Assembly: GCF_002162035.1 (NCBI RefSeq) | Contig: NZ_CP021138.1 | Location: 1,612,001 to 1,676,000, forward strand | Source: Sulfuriferula sp. AH1 | GTDB taxonomy: Bacteria > Pseudomonadota > Gammaproteobacteria > Burkholderiales > Sulfuriferulaceae | Direction: 5' to 3' | Length of the DNA: 64,000 nt | Shown: positions 1 to 9,721 of the stretch, in pieces | Layout: each line of letters opens with the position of its first letter | Position numbering within the stretch: position 1 is the stretch's first letter | Notes under the pieces: generated by a model | The model's input: only the letters and a program-made list of their open reading frames with translations | Databases searched by the model: none | Told to the model about the DNA's origin: nothing | Translations under genes and position numbers: made by a program

Positions 1-746
1 GCGCAGAGATGCTATCCGCACGCAACTATCTTCCGGAAATGACTGATATTGATGCACTATGGCTGCCCGATGTAGCGCAAGTGCGCAATCCGCGTCTGAT
101 CAAATCGCTGCGAGGCGCAGTGTCGGCGCTTGGCGTGCAGCTAATGGAACGTACGAGCATCACCGCACTGGCCGGAGACACGCATCATATTCAGCATCTG
201 GATACGACAAACGGCAAACTGCTGGCCGGCGGCTATATCACATGCGCCGGTGCGTGGAGCCAGGGCGTGTTATCAGACTTCCCTCCAGTCAAGGCCATCA
301 AGCCCATGCGCGGACAAATGCTGCTTTTCAAATCGCATCCGGATTTGCTGAAACAGGTTATTTATCGGCAAGGGATTTACCTTATCCCGAGAATGGATGG
401 GCATATCCTGGCAGGCAGTACCGTCGAAGACGTGGGCTTTGACAAAGCCACCTTACCCGATACCCGATCAGCCTTGATGGATACGGCATTTGAATTGCTT
501 CCCGCGTTACGCACTGCAAAACTGGTGCAGCACTGGAGCGGCCTACGGCCAGGTTCGCCAGACAATATACCAACCATAGCCCGGCATCCGGACGTTGATA
601 ACCTGTATATCAACGCAGGACATTTTCGCTACGGGGTAACCATGGCGCCGATCAGCGCGGATTTGATTGCAGAAGTGATACTGGGGAAAACACCGGGCAT
701 GGACATGACGGCATATCAGTGGAATGAACCGGCTTCCGTTCCTTAG
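1..746 (+). CDS. thiO: Glycine oxidase ThiO-like FAD-dependent amine oxidase, 3' part only
   Basis: The frame is open from the first bases of the window and ends with TAG at 744-746, so the N-terminus with its FAD-binding Rossmann motif lies outside. The visible roughly 245 residues are the C-terminal part of a DAO-family flavoenzyme: a substrate-domain stretch around KPMRGQMLLF, a strand with RMDGHILAGSTVEDVGFD, and the family's final FAD-contact segment around GHFRYGVTMAP. The best match I recognise is ThiO, which oxidises glycine to the imine for thiazole synthesis in thiamine biosynthesis. Another small D-amino-acid oxidase cannot be excluded without the N-terminus. The last four bases overlap the end of fliE on the other strand. 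An ATG at 9 is internal, not the start. Confidence 0.75.
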   Translation, partial: AEMLSARNYLPEMTDIDALWLPDVAQVRNPRLIKSLRGAVSALGVQLMERTSITALAGDTHHIQHLDTTNGKLLAGGYITCAGAWSQGVLSDFPPVKAIKPMRGQMLLFKSHPDLLKQVIYRQGIYLIPRMDGHILAGSTVEDVGFDKATLPDTRSALMDTAFELLPALRTAKLVQHWSGLRPGSPDNIPTIARHPDVDNLYINAGHFRYGVTMAPISADLIAEVILGKTPGMDMTAYQWNEPASVP

Positions 747-1084
747 ACTTGCATATTCATGATTTCATGGTAAGCCGACACGAGCTTGTTGCGCACTTGC
801 ACGGTTTCCTGAAATGCGATGTTGGCCTTTTGCATGGAGATCATGACTTCGGACAAACTCACCTTGTCATCACCCATCACAAAACTTTTTCCTAACTGAT
901 CGGACTGCTGCTGCAACTGATTGACCTGATCCAGCGAAGATTTAAGCGCACTGGCAAAATCCACTTTTGGGGTAGCCTGCTCCGCCGGAATGGGATTATC
1001 CGGGCCTTGTGCACGAGCCGCAGCCGCTTTCAACTGCGCCATCATCGCCTCGATTTTACTCGTATCTATCGCACTGGTTATCAT
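743..1084 (-). CDS. fliE: Flagellar hook-basal body protein FliE
   Basis: FliE is the small adapter joining the MS ring (FliF) to the proximal rod, and is exported by the flagellar type III system. The 113-residue product has the family layout: a variable N-terminal half with Ala- and Pro-rich sequence and a conserved C-terminal helix around SLSEVMISMQKANIAFQ and VRNKLVSAYHEIMNMQV, ending at Val as usual. It is transcribed away from fliF, the same divergent arrangement as in Salmonella and E. coli. A GGAG sequence lies just upstream of the ATG. It meets the 3' end of the thiO-like gene tail to tail with a 4-base overlap, leaving no room for a separate terminator. Confidence 0.95.
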   Translation of the reverse strand: MITSAIDTSKIEAMMAQLKAAAARAQGPDNPIPAEQATPKVDFASALKSSLDQVNQLQQQSDQLGKSFVMGDDKVSLSEVMISMQKANIAFQETVQVRNKLVSAYHEIMNMQV

Positions 1085-1230
1085 GATGCTGCTCCGCTTT
1101 TGCCATATTGATCGTCATGTTACGTCATGAGCACCATTAATCAGCTTAAGATTAGCGGGGTAAATCTGGCTTTATTTCCACTATTAAAATAATATCCAGC
1201 GTTGATAATGGATAATACGAATCTGTGTCT

Positions 1231-1248
1231 TGCCCATACGAATGGGCA
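1231..1248. other. Inverted repeat in the fliE-fliF divergent region
   Basis: TGCCCAT at 1231-1237 and ATGGGCA at 1242-1248 form a perfect 7-base inverted repeat around ACGA. It lies about 50 bases before the fliF start, in the 212-base gap between the divergent fliE and fliF genes. It could be an RNA hairpin in the fliF leader or a protein-binding site. No promoter in this gap stands out enough to call. Confidence 0.35.
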
Positions 1249-1296
1249 TGCATAGCTGGCAACACACTCATTCACTTAATAAACGGGAACATCACC

Positions 1297-3003
1297 ATGG
1301 CGGCAGAAGGCCAAACAGTCGCTACGTCTGGGCTAACAGACTTTACGCAATCCGCAATCGGACGCAAGCTATTCCTCATGCTTGGAGTGGCCGCGGTCGT
1401 TGCAGTGATGGCCGGGGTATGGATGTGGAGTCAGAAGCCTGACTATCGGGTGTTATTTTCCAATTTCAGCGACAGGGATGGCGGCGCCATCGTCGCTTCG
1501 CTTCAGCAAATGAATGTGCCCTACAAATACGCTGAAGGCGGTGGAGCGATCCTGGTTCCCGCCGACCAGGTTCATGACATCCGCCTCAAACTGGCTGCGC
1601 AGGGCTTGCCAAAAGGCGGCAATGTCGGCTTTGAACTGATGGAAAATCAGAAATTAGGCACCTCACAATTTCTGGAACAGGTTAATTTTCAGCGTGCCCT
1701 GGAAGGGGAACTGGCACAGACCATACAAGCGGTAAGCGCAGTACAAGCCGCACGCGTACATCTCGCACTGCCGAAAGCTTCGGTATTCGTCCGCGACCAG
1801 CAAAAACCGACCGCATCGGTATTGCTCAATCTTGAACCTGGCCGCGCATTGGACCCCGGTCAAGTCAGCGCAATTGTGCATCTGGTAGCGAGCAGCGTCC
1901 CCGACCTGACCCCCGGCAATGTCACCATCGTCGATCAGAACGGCAATCTGTTATCCGACACCAATAAAAAACTGGCCAACAATGGTCTGGACCCCAGCCA
2001 GCTCAAATACGTCCAGGAACTGCAGCAGGATGTCGCCAAACGCATCGAATCCATCATCACTCCGATCGTCGGTGCGAATAACGTGCATGCAGAAGTCACC
2101 GCAGACGTCGACTTTTCCCACAGCGAACAGGCTGCCGAGACTTACAAACCCAATGGCACACCCGATGCAGCCACCATGCGCAGCCAGCAGACCAGCGAGA
2201 CGCTGAATGACAACGGGAATGCCAGCGGCATACCCGGCGCACTCTCCAACCAGCCGCCCGCCCCTGCCACTGCACCTATTACCGCACCGGCAGCGCCAGC
2301 TCCTGCTGCGAACACTCCGGTATCCGCTGCGAATACGGCAGCCAGCACGGCTGCGACCAGCAGCACGCCGCCCGCCGTCGTGCATAAGGACGCCACCATC
2401 AACTATGAAGTCGATAAAACCATACGCTACATCCAACAGCCGATGGGTGGCCTAAAACGCTTGTCAGTCGCCGTGGTCGTTAATTACAAGCAGGTCACAG
2501 ATAAAAAGGGACAGATCAAGAACGTTCCGCTGACCGATGCCGAGAAGGCGCAAATCAGCGATCTGGTGAAAGAAGCGATGGGCTACGATCAGGCGAGAGG
2601 GGACACACTGAATGTGGTAAACAGCCCGTTTGCGGCAACCAAGGAAATCATTCCCGAAGTTCCGTTATGGAAACAACCCGACAATATTCAACTGGCCAAG
2701 GATATCGGCCGCTATATCATCGCACTCATCGCCCTGCTCTTCCTGTACAAAAAATTCCTGAAACCCCTGCTTGAAAAATTCAGCCAGATGTCGCATAAAC
2801 GCCATCATACAGCGGATGACGAAGAGGAAAAAGATGAGGATGAAGGCAGTGAAGTGCATCTATCCGGCCACGGAAAATCCGGAGAGCACACTCCCTATCC
2901 TGGTGGCGCTTACCAGAAAAATCTAGACATGGCGAAACAAATAGCCAAAGACAACCCCAAAGTTGTCGCCAATGTCGTAAAAGCATGGGTGAATAATGAG
3001 TAA
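1297..3003 (+). CDS. fliF: Flagellar MS-ring protein FliF
   Basis: FliF forms the MS ring in the inner membrane, the base on which rod, C ring and export gate assemble. The 568-residue protein has an N-terminal membrane helix (about 25-45), ring-building motifs across 50-280 including the segment around GYDQARGD nearer the C-terminal half, a long low-complexity Ala/Pro/Thr linker (about 310-365), a second membrane helix (about 475-495), and a cytoplasmic tail that should bind FliG. I chose ATG 1297 because a GTG-initiated extension to 1225 adds a sequence unlike FliF and runs through the inverted repeat at 1231-1248. The stop overlaps the fliG start by 8 bases, indicating translational coupling. 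It heads the fliFGHIJKLMNOPQR run. Confidence 0.96.
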   Translation: MAAEGQTVATSGLTDFTQSAIGRKLFLMLGVAAVVAVMAGVWMWSQKPDYRVLFSNFSDRDGGAIVASLQQMNVPYKYAEGGGAILVPADQVHDIRLKLAAQGLPKGGNVGFELMENQKLGTSQFLEQVNFQRALEGELAQTIQAVSAVQAARVHLALPKASVFVRDQQKPTASVLLNLEPGRALDPGQVSAIVHLVASSVPDLTPGNVTIVDQNGNLLSDTNKKLANNGLDPSQLKYVQELQQDVAKRIESIITPIVGANNVHAEVTADVDFSHSEQAAETYKPNGTPDAATMRSQQTSETLNDNGNASGIPGALSNQPPAPATAPITAPAAPAPAANTPVSAANTAASTAATSSTPPAVVHKDATINYEVDKTIRYIQQPMGGLKRLSVAVVVNYKQVTDKKGQIKNVPLTDAEKAQISDLVKEAMGYDQARGDTLNVVNSPFAATKEIIPEVPLWKQPDNIQLAKDIGRYIIALIALLFLYKKFLKPLLEKFSQMSHKRHHTADDEEEKDEDEGSEVHLSGHGKSGEHTPYPGGAYQKNLDMAKQIAKDNPKVVANVVKAWVNNE

Positions 3004-3997
3004 CGACGGCGTACAAAAAGCTGCGATCCTGATGCTGGCTCTGGGTCAGGATGAGGCCTCGGAAGTAATGAAACATCTGGGACCGCGCGAAGTTCACAAA
3101 CTGGGTGAAGCAATGGCCGCAATGAGTGCCATCGCCCACGAGGAAATCGCCGAGGTTCTAAGTGATTTTAGCGATGTCACTTCACTGCACTCCGGCATAG
3201 GCCTGGATTCAAACGAATACATACGCGCGGTGATGACCCAGGCATTAGGCAGCGACAAGGCATCATCCCTGTTGAACCGCATCCTGGGCGGCAATGATGC
3301 CAGCGGTATCGAAAGCCTGAAATGGATGGACTCGGAGTCCGTGGCGGATTTGATTCTCAATGAGCACCCGCAGATCATCGCCACCATTCTGGTTCACCTG
3401 GAACGGGAGCAGGCCTCGGAAGTGCTGATGAAATTCACCGAACGTCTGCGTAATGACGTATTGCTGCGCATTGCCACTCTCGACGGTGTACAGCCGACTG
3501 CACTGCGCGAACTGAACGACGTGCTCACCAAGCTGCTATCAGGGAATGAAAACAGCAACATCAAGAAACAACCGATGGGCGGCACGCGTACTGCAGCTGA
3601 CATGCTCAATTTCATGACGGGTGCAATCGAGGCTTCCGCCATGGAAGCACTCAGAAATTATGATAACGACATGGCGCAGAAGATCATGGATGAAATGTTC
3701 GGCTTCGAGAATCTGATGGACATCGATGACCGCGGTATTCAATTGTTGCTGCGCGAAGTACAGTCGGATGCATTGATCGTTGCGCTTAAAGGTGCGCCTC
3801 CGGAATTGCGGGAGAAAATCCTGAAAAACATGTCGCAGCGTGCCGCGGATATGATGCGCGAAGATCTGGAAGCCAAGGGACCTGTGCGCGTATCCGAAGT
3901 CGAAGCGCAGCAAAAAGCGATCCTGGTGATCGTGCGCCGCTTGTCGGATGAAGGTCAGATATCGCTGGGGGGCAAAGGCGAAGATGCATTCCTCTAA
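2996..3997 (+). CDS. fliG: Flagellar motor switch protein FliG
   Basis: FliG is the rotor protein that contacts MotA and transmits torque, sitting between FliF and FliM. The 333 residues cover the FliG N, middle and C domains. The N domain starts with GVQKAAILMLALGQDEASEVMKHL. The middle domain includes the EHPQIIATIL segment (EHPQ being the FliM-contact motif). The C domain includes the charged helix around DIDDRGIQLLLREV, whose charged residues face the stator. Length is typical. The start overlaps the fliF stop by 8 bases. Confidence 0.97.
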   Translation: MSNDGVQKAAILMLALGQDEASEVMKHLGPREVHKLGEAMAAMSAIAHEEIAEVLSDFSDVTSLHSGIGLDSNEYIRAVMTQALGSDKASSLLNRILGGNDASGIESLKWMDSESVADLILNEHPQIIATILVHLEREQASEVLMKFTERLRNDVLLRIATLDGVQPTALRELNDVLTKLLSGNENSNIKKQPMGGTRTAADMLNFMTGAIEASAMEALRNYDNDMAQKIMDEMFGFENLMDIDDRGIQLLLREVQSDALIVALKGAPPELREKILKNMSQRAADMMREDLEAKGPVRVSEVEAQQKAILVIVRRLSDEGQISLGGKGEDAFL

Positions 3998-4015
3998 TAT
4001 GAAACGGCCACGATC

Positions 4016-4672
4016 ATGATCCCCAAGGAACGGCTTACCGCATACCAGCGTTGGGAAATGGCCTCTTTCGATGAAGACGCCTCCAAACAGGAACAAGGGG
4101 CTGCAACGGCCATCCCGGCTGAAAAGCTCACCGCAATTCGCGAACAGACCCGCCATGAAGCCTACGCAAAAGGCCTGGCCGAAGGTTATCAGACGGGCCA
4201 CAGCGAAGGTTTAACCGCCGGATTAGCCGAAGGCCATGAACAGTCACAGCAATTGATCGCCCAGTTATCCGGCCTCGTCACCCATTTCAGCGACGAACTG
4301 GCTCAGGCCGACACGCTCATTGCCGCAGATTTACTCGAGCTTGCATTGAATATCGCACAAGCCATGCTCAAAACCGCATTGCCCATCCGTCCCGAGTTAG
4401 TATTGCCCGTCATTACCGAAGTGATCCGCGAGCTCCCGGCCTTGCAACGCAATGCCAAGCTGATACTCAATCCTGACGATGCGATACTGGTGAAACAGCA
4501 TTTGCACGAAGAGCTCAGCCAGAACGGCTGGAGCATCATCGAAGACGCAGGAATCGAGGCTGGAGGATGTCGCATAGAAACCGGTTCCAATCAGATTGAC
4601 GCAACATTGGCTACGCGCTGGCAAAGACTGGCAGCCGCGTTAGGCAAAGAGGCTCACTGGCTTAAACCATGA
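4016..4672 (+). CDS. fliH: Flagellar export apparatus regulator FliH
   Basis: FliH is the peripheral stalk-like protein that binds the export ATPase FliI and links it to the C ring. The 218-residue product has an acidic/polar N-terminal region, then a run of Gly-x-x-x-Gly-like repeats ([21 protein letters not shown], split here by reading as short GxxxG units at about residues 60-80) typical of FliH helices, and a C-terminal domain resembling the ATP synthase delta subunit ([15 protein letters not shown] onward). The TGA stop overlaps the fliI ATG in an ATGA junction. Confidence 0.93.
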   Translation: MIPKERLTAYQRWEMASFDEDASKQEQGAATAIPAEKLTAIREQTRHEAYAKGLAEGYQTGHSEGLTAGLAEGHEQSQQLIAQLSGLVTHFSDELAQADTLIAADLLELALNIAQAMLKTALPIRPELVLPVITEVIRELPALQRNAKLILNPDDAILVKQHLHEELSQNGWSIIEDAGIEAGGCRIETGSNQIDATLATRWQRLAAALGKEAHWLKP

Positions 4673-6072
4673 ACACCGGCCATACCCATAGCGAGCGCTG
4701 GAAAGCATATTTCGGCAGTTGCACGAATCTGCTCGAGACGACCAACCCCGTCCTGACCGCGGGCCGGGTGACGCGTGTCGCAGGGTTGGTAATGGAAGCC
4801 GTCGGATTAAAACTTCCGGTCGGCAGCGCCTGCGTCATCCCGCTATCCAACAGGGTCCGTCTGGAAGCGGAAGTCGTCGGATTCGACGGCGAACGATTAT
4901 TCCTGATGCCGCAAAGCGATGTCGAAGGTATCGTTCCCGGCACACCGGTTTTGCCTCTGGAGGCGATGGCAATCGCCCCTACCCATCTTGCCTCAACTAC
5001 GCCCAGACGGCGTGCTGCCGACCGCACCCGCCACTTGCCTGTCGGTGGCGCACTATTGGGCCGCGTACTGGATGGTGCAGGCCGCCCCCTCGATCAGCTA
5101 GGCCCGCTCCCGCCCATGGAAACAGCGCCGCTCAGCGTTCGTGCCGCCAATCCGCTGGGGCGCGCACCGATTACCGAAATCCTTGATGTCGGCGTCCGTG
5201 CCATTAACAGCATACTGAGCGTAGGACGCGGACAACGCATGGGACTATTCGCCGGATCGGGTGTCGGCAAAAGCGTATTGCTCGGCATGATGGCACGCTA
5301 TACCAGTGCCGATGTGATCGTGGTAGGACTCATAGGCGAACGCGGCCGCGAGGTCAAGGAATTCATCGAGCAAATCCTCGGCGCCGAAGGATTGGCCCGC
5401 GCCGTGGTAATTGCCGCGCCGGCCGACACACCGCCGCTGATGCGCCTGCAGGGCGCCGCCTATGCCACCACTATCGCCGAACATTTCCGTGACCAGGGAC
5501 TGAATGTATTGCTGATCATGGATTCGCTCACCCGTTATGCCATGGCGCAGCGCGAAATAGCATTGGCGATTGGCGAACCGCCCGCAACCAAGGGCTACCC
5601 TCCCTCGGTCTTTGCCAAACTGCCGACGCTGGTCGAACGCGCCGGCAATGGCAAAGCCGGCGGCGGCTCTATTACTGCTTTTTATACCGTGCTCACCGAA
5701 GGCGACGACCAGCAAGACCCCATCGCCGATGCGGCGCGCGCAATTCTGGATGGCCATATCGTACTCAATCGCAGTCTGGCGGAGAGCGGACATTACCCCG
5801 CAATCGATATAGAACAATCCATCAGCCGGGCCATGCACAACATCGCTTCGGAAGAGCATCAGCAACGGGCGCGACGTCTCAAGCAACTGTACTCGAGTTA
5901 TCAGCGCAATCGCGACCTGATTAATGTGGGCGCGTATAGCGCAGGCAGCGATCCGTTACTGGACGAAGCTATCCTGCGCCATACGAAAATTGAAAATTTT
6001 TTACAGCAGAATATAGTGGAACGAGCAGGCATTCAGGAGAGCTTGGGGCAACTTTCCGCTCTGTTCGAGTGA
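4669..6072 (+). CDS. fliI: Flagellum-specific export ATPase FliI
   Basis: FliI is the F1-beta-like ATPase that unloads chaperones and helps feed substrates to the flagellar export gate. The 467-residue protein has an N-terminal beta-barrel domain (about 25-100), a nucleotide-binding domain with Walker A GSGVGKS at about 196-202, the family segment [15 protein letters not shown], a Walker B-type strand [11 protein letters not shown], and a C-terminal helical domain. Length matches the family (about 440-470). The start overlaps fliH by 4 bases. A gap of 82 bases to fliJ follows and holds a possible weak promoter. Confidence 0.97.
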   Translation: MNTGHTHSERWKAYFGSCTNLLETTNPVLTAGRVTRVAGLVMEAVGLKLPVGSACVIPLSNRVRLEAEVVGFDGERLFLMPQSDVEGIVPGTPVLPLEAMAIAPTHLASTTPRRRAADRTRHLPVGGALLGRVLDGAGRPLDQLGPLPPMETAPLSVRAANPLGRAPITEILDVGVRAINSILSVGRGQRMGLFAGSGVGKSVLLGMMARYTSADVIVVGLIGERGREVKEFIEQILGAEGLARAVVIAAPADTPPLMRLQGAAYATTIAEHFRDQGLNVLLIMDSLTRYAMAQREIALAIGEPPATKGYPPSVFAKLPTLVERAGNGKAGGGSITAFYTVLTEGDDQQDPIADAARAILDGHIVLNRSLAESGHYPAIDIEQSISRAMHNIASEEHQQRARRLKQLYSSYQRNRDLINVGAYSAGSDPLLDEAILRHTKIENFLQQNIVERAGIQESLGQLSALFE

Positions 6073-6099
6073 TTGAAATTCGCAAAATGGCGCTACAAT
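6073..6099 (+). promoter_or_regulatory. Possible sigma-70-type promoter before fliJ
   Basis: TTGAAA (6073-6078) and TACAAT (6094-6099) each match five of six consensus bases, but the spacer is 15 bases, shorter than the preferred 16-18. The site lies in the 82-base gap between fliI and fliJ, one of the few wider gaps in the operon, so it could boost fliJ and later genes. Confidence 0.3.
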
Positions 6100-6154
6100 G
6101 AAACTGTCAGAGCATCACGGACTCGTTTCTAAGGTTTTGGTTAGAGGATAAGGC

Positions 6155-6625
6155 ATGGCGAATCATTCAGCAATTCAAACACTCATCGAGCTAGCGACAA
6201 GAGAGGTGGATGAATTTGCCAAACGACTTGGCATAGCCATGCGCGCGCACGAAGATAACGAGCAAAAACTCGCCCTGCTGCTGCAATACCGTGAAGATTA
6301 TACGAATCGCTGCCAGCGGGATTTATCCGCTGGCTTGACGACCCTGGGTTATCAGAATTTCCGTGTTTTCCTGAACAAACTCGACGACGCCATTGATGGC
6401 CAGCGCGAAATCGTCAAACAGTCAGGCAATCATGTTGAAGAAGAACGCAAGGCCTGGCAGCATGCGGAACGCAAACGCATGTCTTTTGATACGCTGGCTC
6501 AGCGTGCACAACAGCAAGCACAACAGCAGGCGGCACGCCGCGAACAAAAGGCGACCGATGAATATGCCAGCAGACATCTGGCTGGCAAAACGCATCACCA
6601 TAAACACTCCGCCGGGCACGAATAA
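6155..6625 (+). CDS. fliJ: Flagellar export protein FliJ
   Basis: FliJ is a coiled-coil protein that sits in the FliI hexamer like the gamma subunit of ATP synthase and links it to FlhA. The 156-residue product is nearly all predicted helix, rich in Glu, Gln, Arg and Ala, with a Gln-rich stretch (RAQQQAQQQAARREQK) near residue 120-135 and a His-rich C-terminus. The family is weakly conserved in sequence, so position between fliI and fliK is part of the evidence. A GAGGATAAGGC sequence gives a good ribosome site before the ATG. Confidence 0.88.
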   Translation: MANHSAIQTLIELATREVDEFAKRLGIAMRAHEDNEQKLALLLQYREDYTNRCQRDLSAGLTTLGYQNFRVFLNKLDDAIDGQREIVKQSGNHVEEERKAWQHAERKRMSFDTLAQRAQQQAQQQAARREQKATDEYASRHLAGKTHHHKHSAGHE

Positions 6626-6655
6626 TCACGTCTTATCGAGACAAGGATAAACAAA

Positions 6656-7744
6656 ATGGCAGTGACTCCTATCCATCCGGTGCAACCGGCAAACTTAGAT
6701 AAAACGACCAGCGCGAGCACGCCCGATGTGCCGTTCAATCAGGTGTTATCAAATGAAATGGCTCAGCATCAGGATCTGAAAAAGCCCGATAATAAGAATG
6801 CCAGTCAGGCGGACCAAACCGATGCCCGGCAATCCGATAGCAAGCTCGACACCAAATCGCAAGCTGACAACACCTCGCCGCAGCCGTCGGCAGAAATGCT
6901 GGCGATATTGGGGCATTTTCAATCGATGTCAGCAACGCCGCATGAGCAAACTGTGCAAGCGGGTAGCAAACTGAAAGTCGCCGACAAACAGTTAATGCCG
7001 GTTACAACGGCACCCGCTCTGGCAGCCAAAGACGTGACAGCCGAACCGGCATTGGGAATACCGCATTCCGTCAAGCAATCGGCTGGCGAAGTAGCCGACA
7101 ATCTTGCAGCAGACCCGAAATCTGCGAAAACCGATATGCGCATCGATTCGAAGTTCACCGCCATGTTGAAGAATGCCGAGACGATGAATAACAACCCGCA
7201 CGCTGCGCATGCCGAAAACGATATCACTCCAATTCCCGCTACGGTACAAAACCAACTCCTGACTACGCCGATACAGCCCGCTCTCGTCGGCATGGTCCAG
7301 AATCCGACCGGATCTGTTACCGACAAGTTGACTCCCCGCGTCGGCACTCCCGCCTGGGATCAGGGATTCAGCCAGAAAATAGTCTGGATGGCAGGCAACG
7401 CGACACAAACCGCATCCATCTCGCTCAATCCGCCCGATCTGGGCCCATTGCAAGTCGTGTTAAACGTCACCAACGACCAGGCTAACGCCACTTTTATTGC
7501 AGCTCAACCCGAAGTACGGCTGGCTATCGAGGCCGCTTTGCCGAAATTACGTGAAATGATGAGCGATGCGGGAATACAGCTCGGACAAGCCAATGTAAGT
7601 GCGGGCACTTCCAATCAGCAAGGTTCGCAATCCGATTCACGCGCTTCGCGCCAATCCATCCCTATCCGGGAAACCGTCATGGATAATGTGAATGTCCCGA
7701 TGAAAACGGTTTCAGGCCAAGGTTTGGTCAACACATTTGTGTAA
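6656..7744 (+). CDS. fliK: Flagellar hook-length control protein FliK
   Basis: FliK is the secreted ruler that switches export from rod-hook to filament substrates. The 362-residue product has a long, low-complexity N-terminal two-thirds (rich in Ala, Lys, Gln, Asp, Thr) and a compact C-terminal Flg_hook domain at about 240-330 with the hallmark SLNPPDLGPLQVVLNV, the region that contacts FlhB. The tail is Ser/Gln-rich. Disorder in the N-terminal part is normal for the family. An ACAAGGATAAAC ribosome site precedes the ATG. Confidence 0.9.
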   Translation: MAVTPIHPVQPANLDKTTSASTPDVPFNQVLSNEMAQHQDLKKPDNKNASQADQTDARQSDSKLDTKSQADNTSPQPSAEMLAILGHFQSMSATPHEQTVQAGSKLKVADKQLMPVTTAPALAAKDVTAEPALGIPHSVKQSAGEVADNLAADPKSAKTDMRIDSKFTAMLKNAETMNNNPHAAHAENDITPIPATVQNQLLTTPIQPALVGMVQNPTGSVTDKLTPRVGTPAWDQGFSQKIVWMAGNATQTASISLNPPDLGPLQVVLNVTNDQANATFIAAQPEVRLAIEAALPKLREMMSDAGIQLGQANVSAGTSNQQGSQSDSRASRQSIPIRETVMDNVNVPMKTVSGQGLVNTFV

Positions 7745-7796
7745 TTCCAATTACAATAGTCACACTAAAAATTTAACATTACAAGGTATTTGAAAA

Positions 7797-8300
7797 ATGG
7801 CAAAAGCCCCGGCAAAACCAGAAGCTGCAGAAGAGGCACCGGCTGGAAAATCCAAGAAAACATTATTCATCATTATTGGTATCGTCCTGGTGCTAATTGC
7901 CGGTGGCGGTGGCGCAGCATGGTACTTCATGCACCAGTCCGGCGGACCCAATACAAAACAGGCTGAGCCGGAAAAACCGCCTGTATTCGTGACGCTGGAT
8001 AACTTCACTGTCAACCTGTCGGCTGAGGATGGAGGGGACGGAGACAAATACCTGCAAGTTGCGTTGACGCTGCAAGTTCCGGAAGAGAAAGATGCCGAAA
8101 ACATCAAATCGCATATGCCTCAGGTACGTAGCCGTATATTGTTATTATTATCCAGCAAGCAGGCATCCGAGTTGTTAACCAGTGACGGCAAAAGCAAACT
8201 TATGAAAGAAATCGTGTCCGAAATCAATAAACCCTTTGTCCCCAAAGGCGAATCACAAAAAGTATCCAGCGTCTTTTTCACTTCCTTTGTGATCCAGTAA
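7797..8300 (+). CDS. fliL: Flagellar basal body-associated protein FliL
   Basis: FliL is a single-pass inner-membrane protein that forms a ring around the stator and supports torque. The 167-residue product has a short Lys/Ala-rich cytoplasmic N-terminus, one membrane helix (about 21-43, FIIIGIVLVLIAGGGGAAWYF) and a periplasmic domain with the family pattern FVTLDNFTVNL and YLQVALTLQV. The last residues FFTSFVIQ match the usual end of FliL. It is separated from fliM by 6 bases. Confidence 0.94.
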   Translation: MAKAPAKPEAAEEAPAGKSKKTLFIIIGIVLVLIAGGGGAAWYFMHQSGGPNTKQAEPEKPPVFVTLDNFTVNLSAEDGGDGDKYLQVALTLQVPEEKDAENIKSHMPQVRSRILLLLSSKQASELLTSDGKSKLMKEIVSEINKPFVPKGESQKVSSVFFTSFVIQ

Positions 8301-8306
8301 TACATC

Positions 8307-9305
8307 ATGGCAGAAAATTTCCTTTCTCAGGACGAAGTTGACGCGCTGCTCAAGGGCGTCACTGGCGAACAGGACGACACTGAGACTCTGGAAGATAACT
8401 CAGGCGTACGCCCGTACAATCTCGCTACGCAAGAGCGAATAGTACGCGGGCGCATGCCTACGCTTGAAATCATCAATGAACGCTTTGCCCGTTTATTTCG
8501 CATAGGACTATTCAGTTTTATGCGCCGCACGGCCGAAATCTCGGTAGGCCCGGTCAGAGTCACGAAATACAGCGAATTCATACGAAATCTGGTCGTGCCG
8601 ACCAACCTGAATCTGGTACAGATCAAACCGTTGCGCGGCACAGCGTTGATCGTGTTCGACCCGACGCTGGTGTTTCTGATCATAGATAATCTGTTCGGCG
8701 GTGACGGCCGTTTCCATACCCGGGTTGAAGGCCGGGACTTTACGCAAACCGAGCAGCGCATTATCCAGCGGGTGTTGAATATTTTCTTCGAGACCTACTC
8801 CAAATCGTGGTCGCATATTTACCCGATCGAATTTGAATATGTACGGTCGGAAATGAACACCCAATTTGCAAATATTGCCACCCCCAATGAAGTGGTGGTG
8901 ACGACTACCTTCACCGTCGAAATCGGGCCATCGCACGGCGAAATCCACTGCTGCATGCCCTATTCCATGATAGAACCTATCCGCGACTTGCTCAGCAGCA
9001 GCCTGCAAGGAGAGACCCTGGATGTGGACAAGCGCTGGACGCGGCTGATGACGCAACAAATCCAGACTGCGGAAGTGGAAATAGTCGCCAATATGGGTTC
9101 AGCGAATTCCACTTTGGGCGATGTTTTGAACATGCAGGTAGGTGATGTCATTCCATTGAACATACCGGAACTTATCCATGCCACGGTGGATCAGGTGCCC
9201 GTCATGGAATGCAGCTACGGTACTTTAAATGGGCAATACGCGTTGCGTGTCGAGAAACTCATTTCTTACACCACGCCAGAAGTCAAACAAGGAGAGAAAT
9301 CATGA
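8307..9305 (+). CDS. fliM: Flagellar motor switch protein FliM
   Basis: FliM is the main C-ring protein and the target of phosphorylated CheY. The 332-residue protein starts with the CheY-binding peptide in the form FLSQDEVDALLKGV (residues about 5-18), followed by the CheC-like middle domain and a C-terminal SpoA domain (about 250-325) that pairs with FliN. Motifs such as LFRIGLFSFMRRTAEISVG and the NLFGGDGR segment are typical. Its stop overlaps the fliN start (ATGA). Confidence 0.97.
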   Translation: MAENFLSQDEVDALLKGVTGEQDDTETLEDNSGVRPYNLATQERIVRGRMPTLEIINERFARLFRIGLFSFMRRTAEISVGPVRVTKYSEFIRNLVVPTNLNLVQIKPLRGTALIVFDPTLVFLIIDNLFGGDGRFHTRVEGRDFTQTEQRIIQRVLNIFFETYSKSWSHIYPIEFEYVRSEMNTQFANIATPNEVVVTTTFTVEIGPSHGEIHCCMPYSMIEPIRDLLSSSLQGETLDVDKRWTRLMTQQIQTAEVEIVANMGSANSTLGDVLNMQVGDVIPLNIPELIHATVDQVPVMECSYGTLNGQYALRVEKLISYTTPEVKQGEKS

Positions 9306-9721
9306 CCGAAACCACCCAGGACGACTCGGCGATGGACGACTGGGGTGCGGCAATGGCTGAACAGGCGGCTTCAGAGACCGCCCCGGAGGCTCCGGCTGCG
9401 ACTGGCAATCCTTCAATTTTCAAGGAATTTACCGGCAATAGCACCCCTACTGACACGCACAACGACATTGATTTTATTCTGGATATTCCGGTTCAGCTGA
9501 CCGTTGAACTAGGGCGTACCAAAATCGCCATCAAGAACCTGTTGCAACTGGCGCAAGGATCTGTCGTTGAATTGGCAGGCATGGCCGGCGAACCGATGGA
9601 CATACTTATCAACGGTTTTCTGATTGCACAGGGGGAAGTCGTTGTGGTTAACGATAAATTCGGTATCCGTGTAACGGATATCATCAGTCCGGCTGAACGC
9701 ATACGCAAATTAAACAAATGA
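9302..9721 (+). CDS. fliN: Flagellar motor switch protein FliN
   Basis: FliN completes the lower C ring with FliM and binds FliH. The 139-residue product has an acidic, Ala-rich N-terminal segment and a C-terminal SpoA domain (about 60-135) with DIPVQLTVELGRTKIAIKNLL and the GSVVELAG and DPMDILING-like elements (here EPMDILINGFLIAQGEVVVV). The ATG at 9302 overlaps the fliM stop and has a GGAGAAATC ribosome site. Upstream in-frame codons back to 9209 would run through fliM in another frame and are rejected as start. Confidence 0.96.
   Translation: MTETTQDDSAMDDWGAAMAEQAASETAPEAPAATGNPSIFKEFTGNSTPTDTHNDIDFILDIPVQLTVELGRTKIAIKNLLQLAQGSVVELAGMAGEPMDILINGFLIAQGEVVVVNDKFGIRVTDIISPAERIRKLNK

Noticed and set aside
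1085-1130. GG-N10-GC spacing before fliE suggesting sigma-54
   Set aside because: The GC end overlaps the fliE ribosome site, too close to the start codon to be a promoter.
1225-1296. GTG-initiated extension of FliF by 24 residues
   Set aside because: It runs through the inverted repeat at 1231-1248, adds sequence not seen in FliF, and ATG 1297 gives the normal N-terminus.
6155-6650. Second open frame 6393-6650 overlapping the fliJ end
   Set aside because: Out-of-frame shadow of the Gln-rich part of fliJ.
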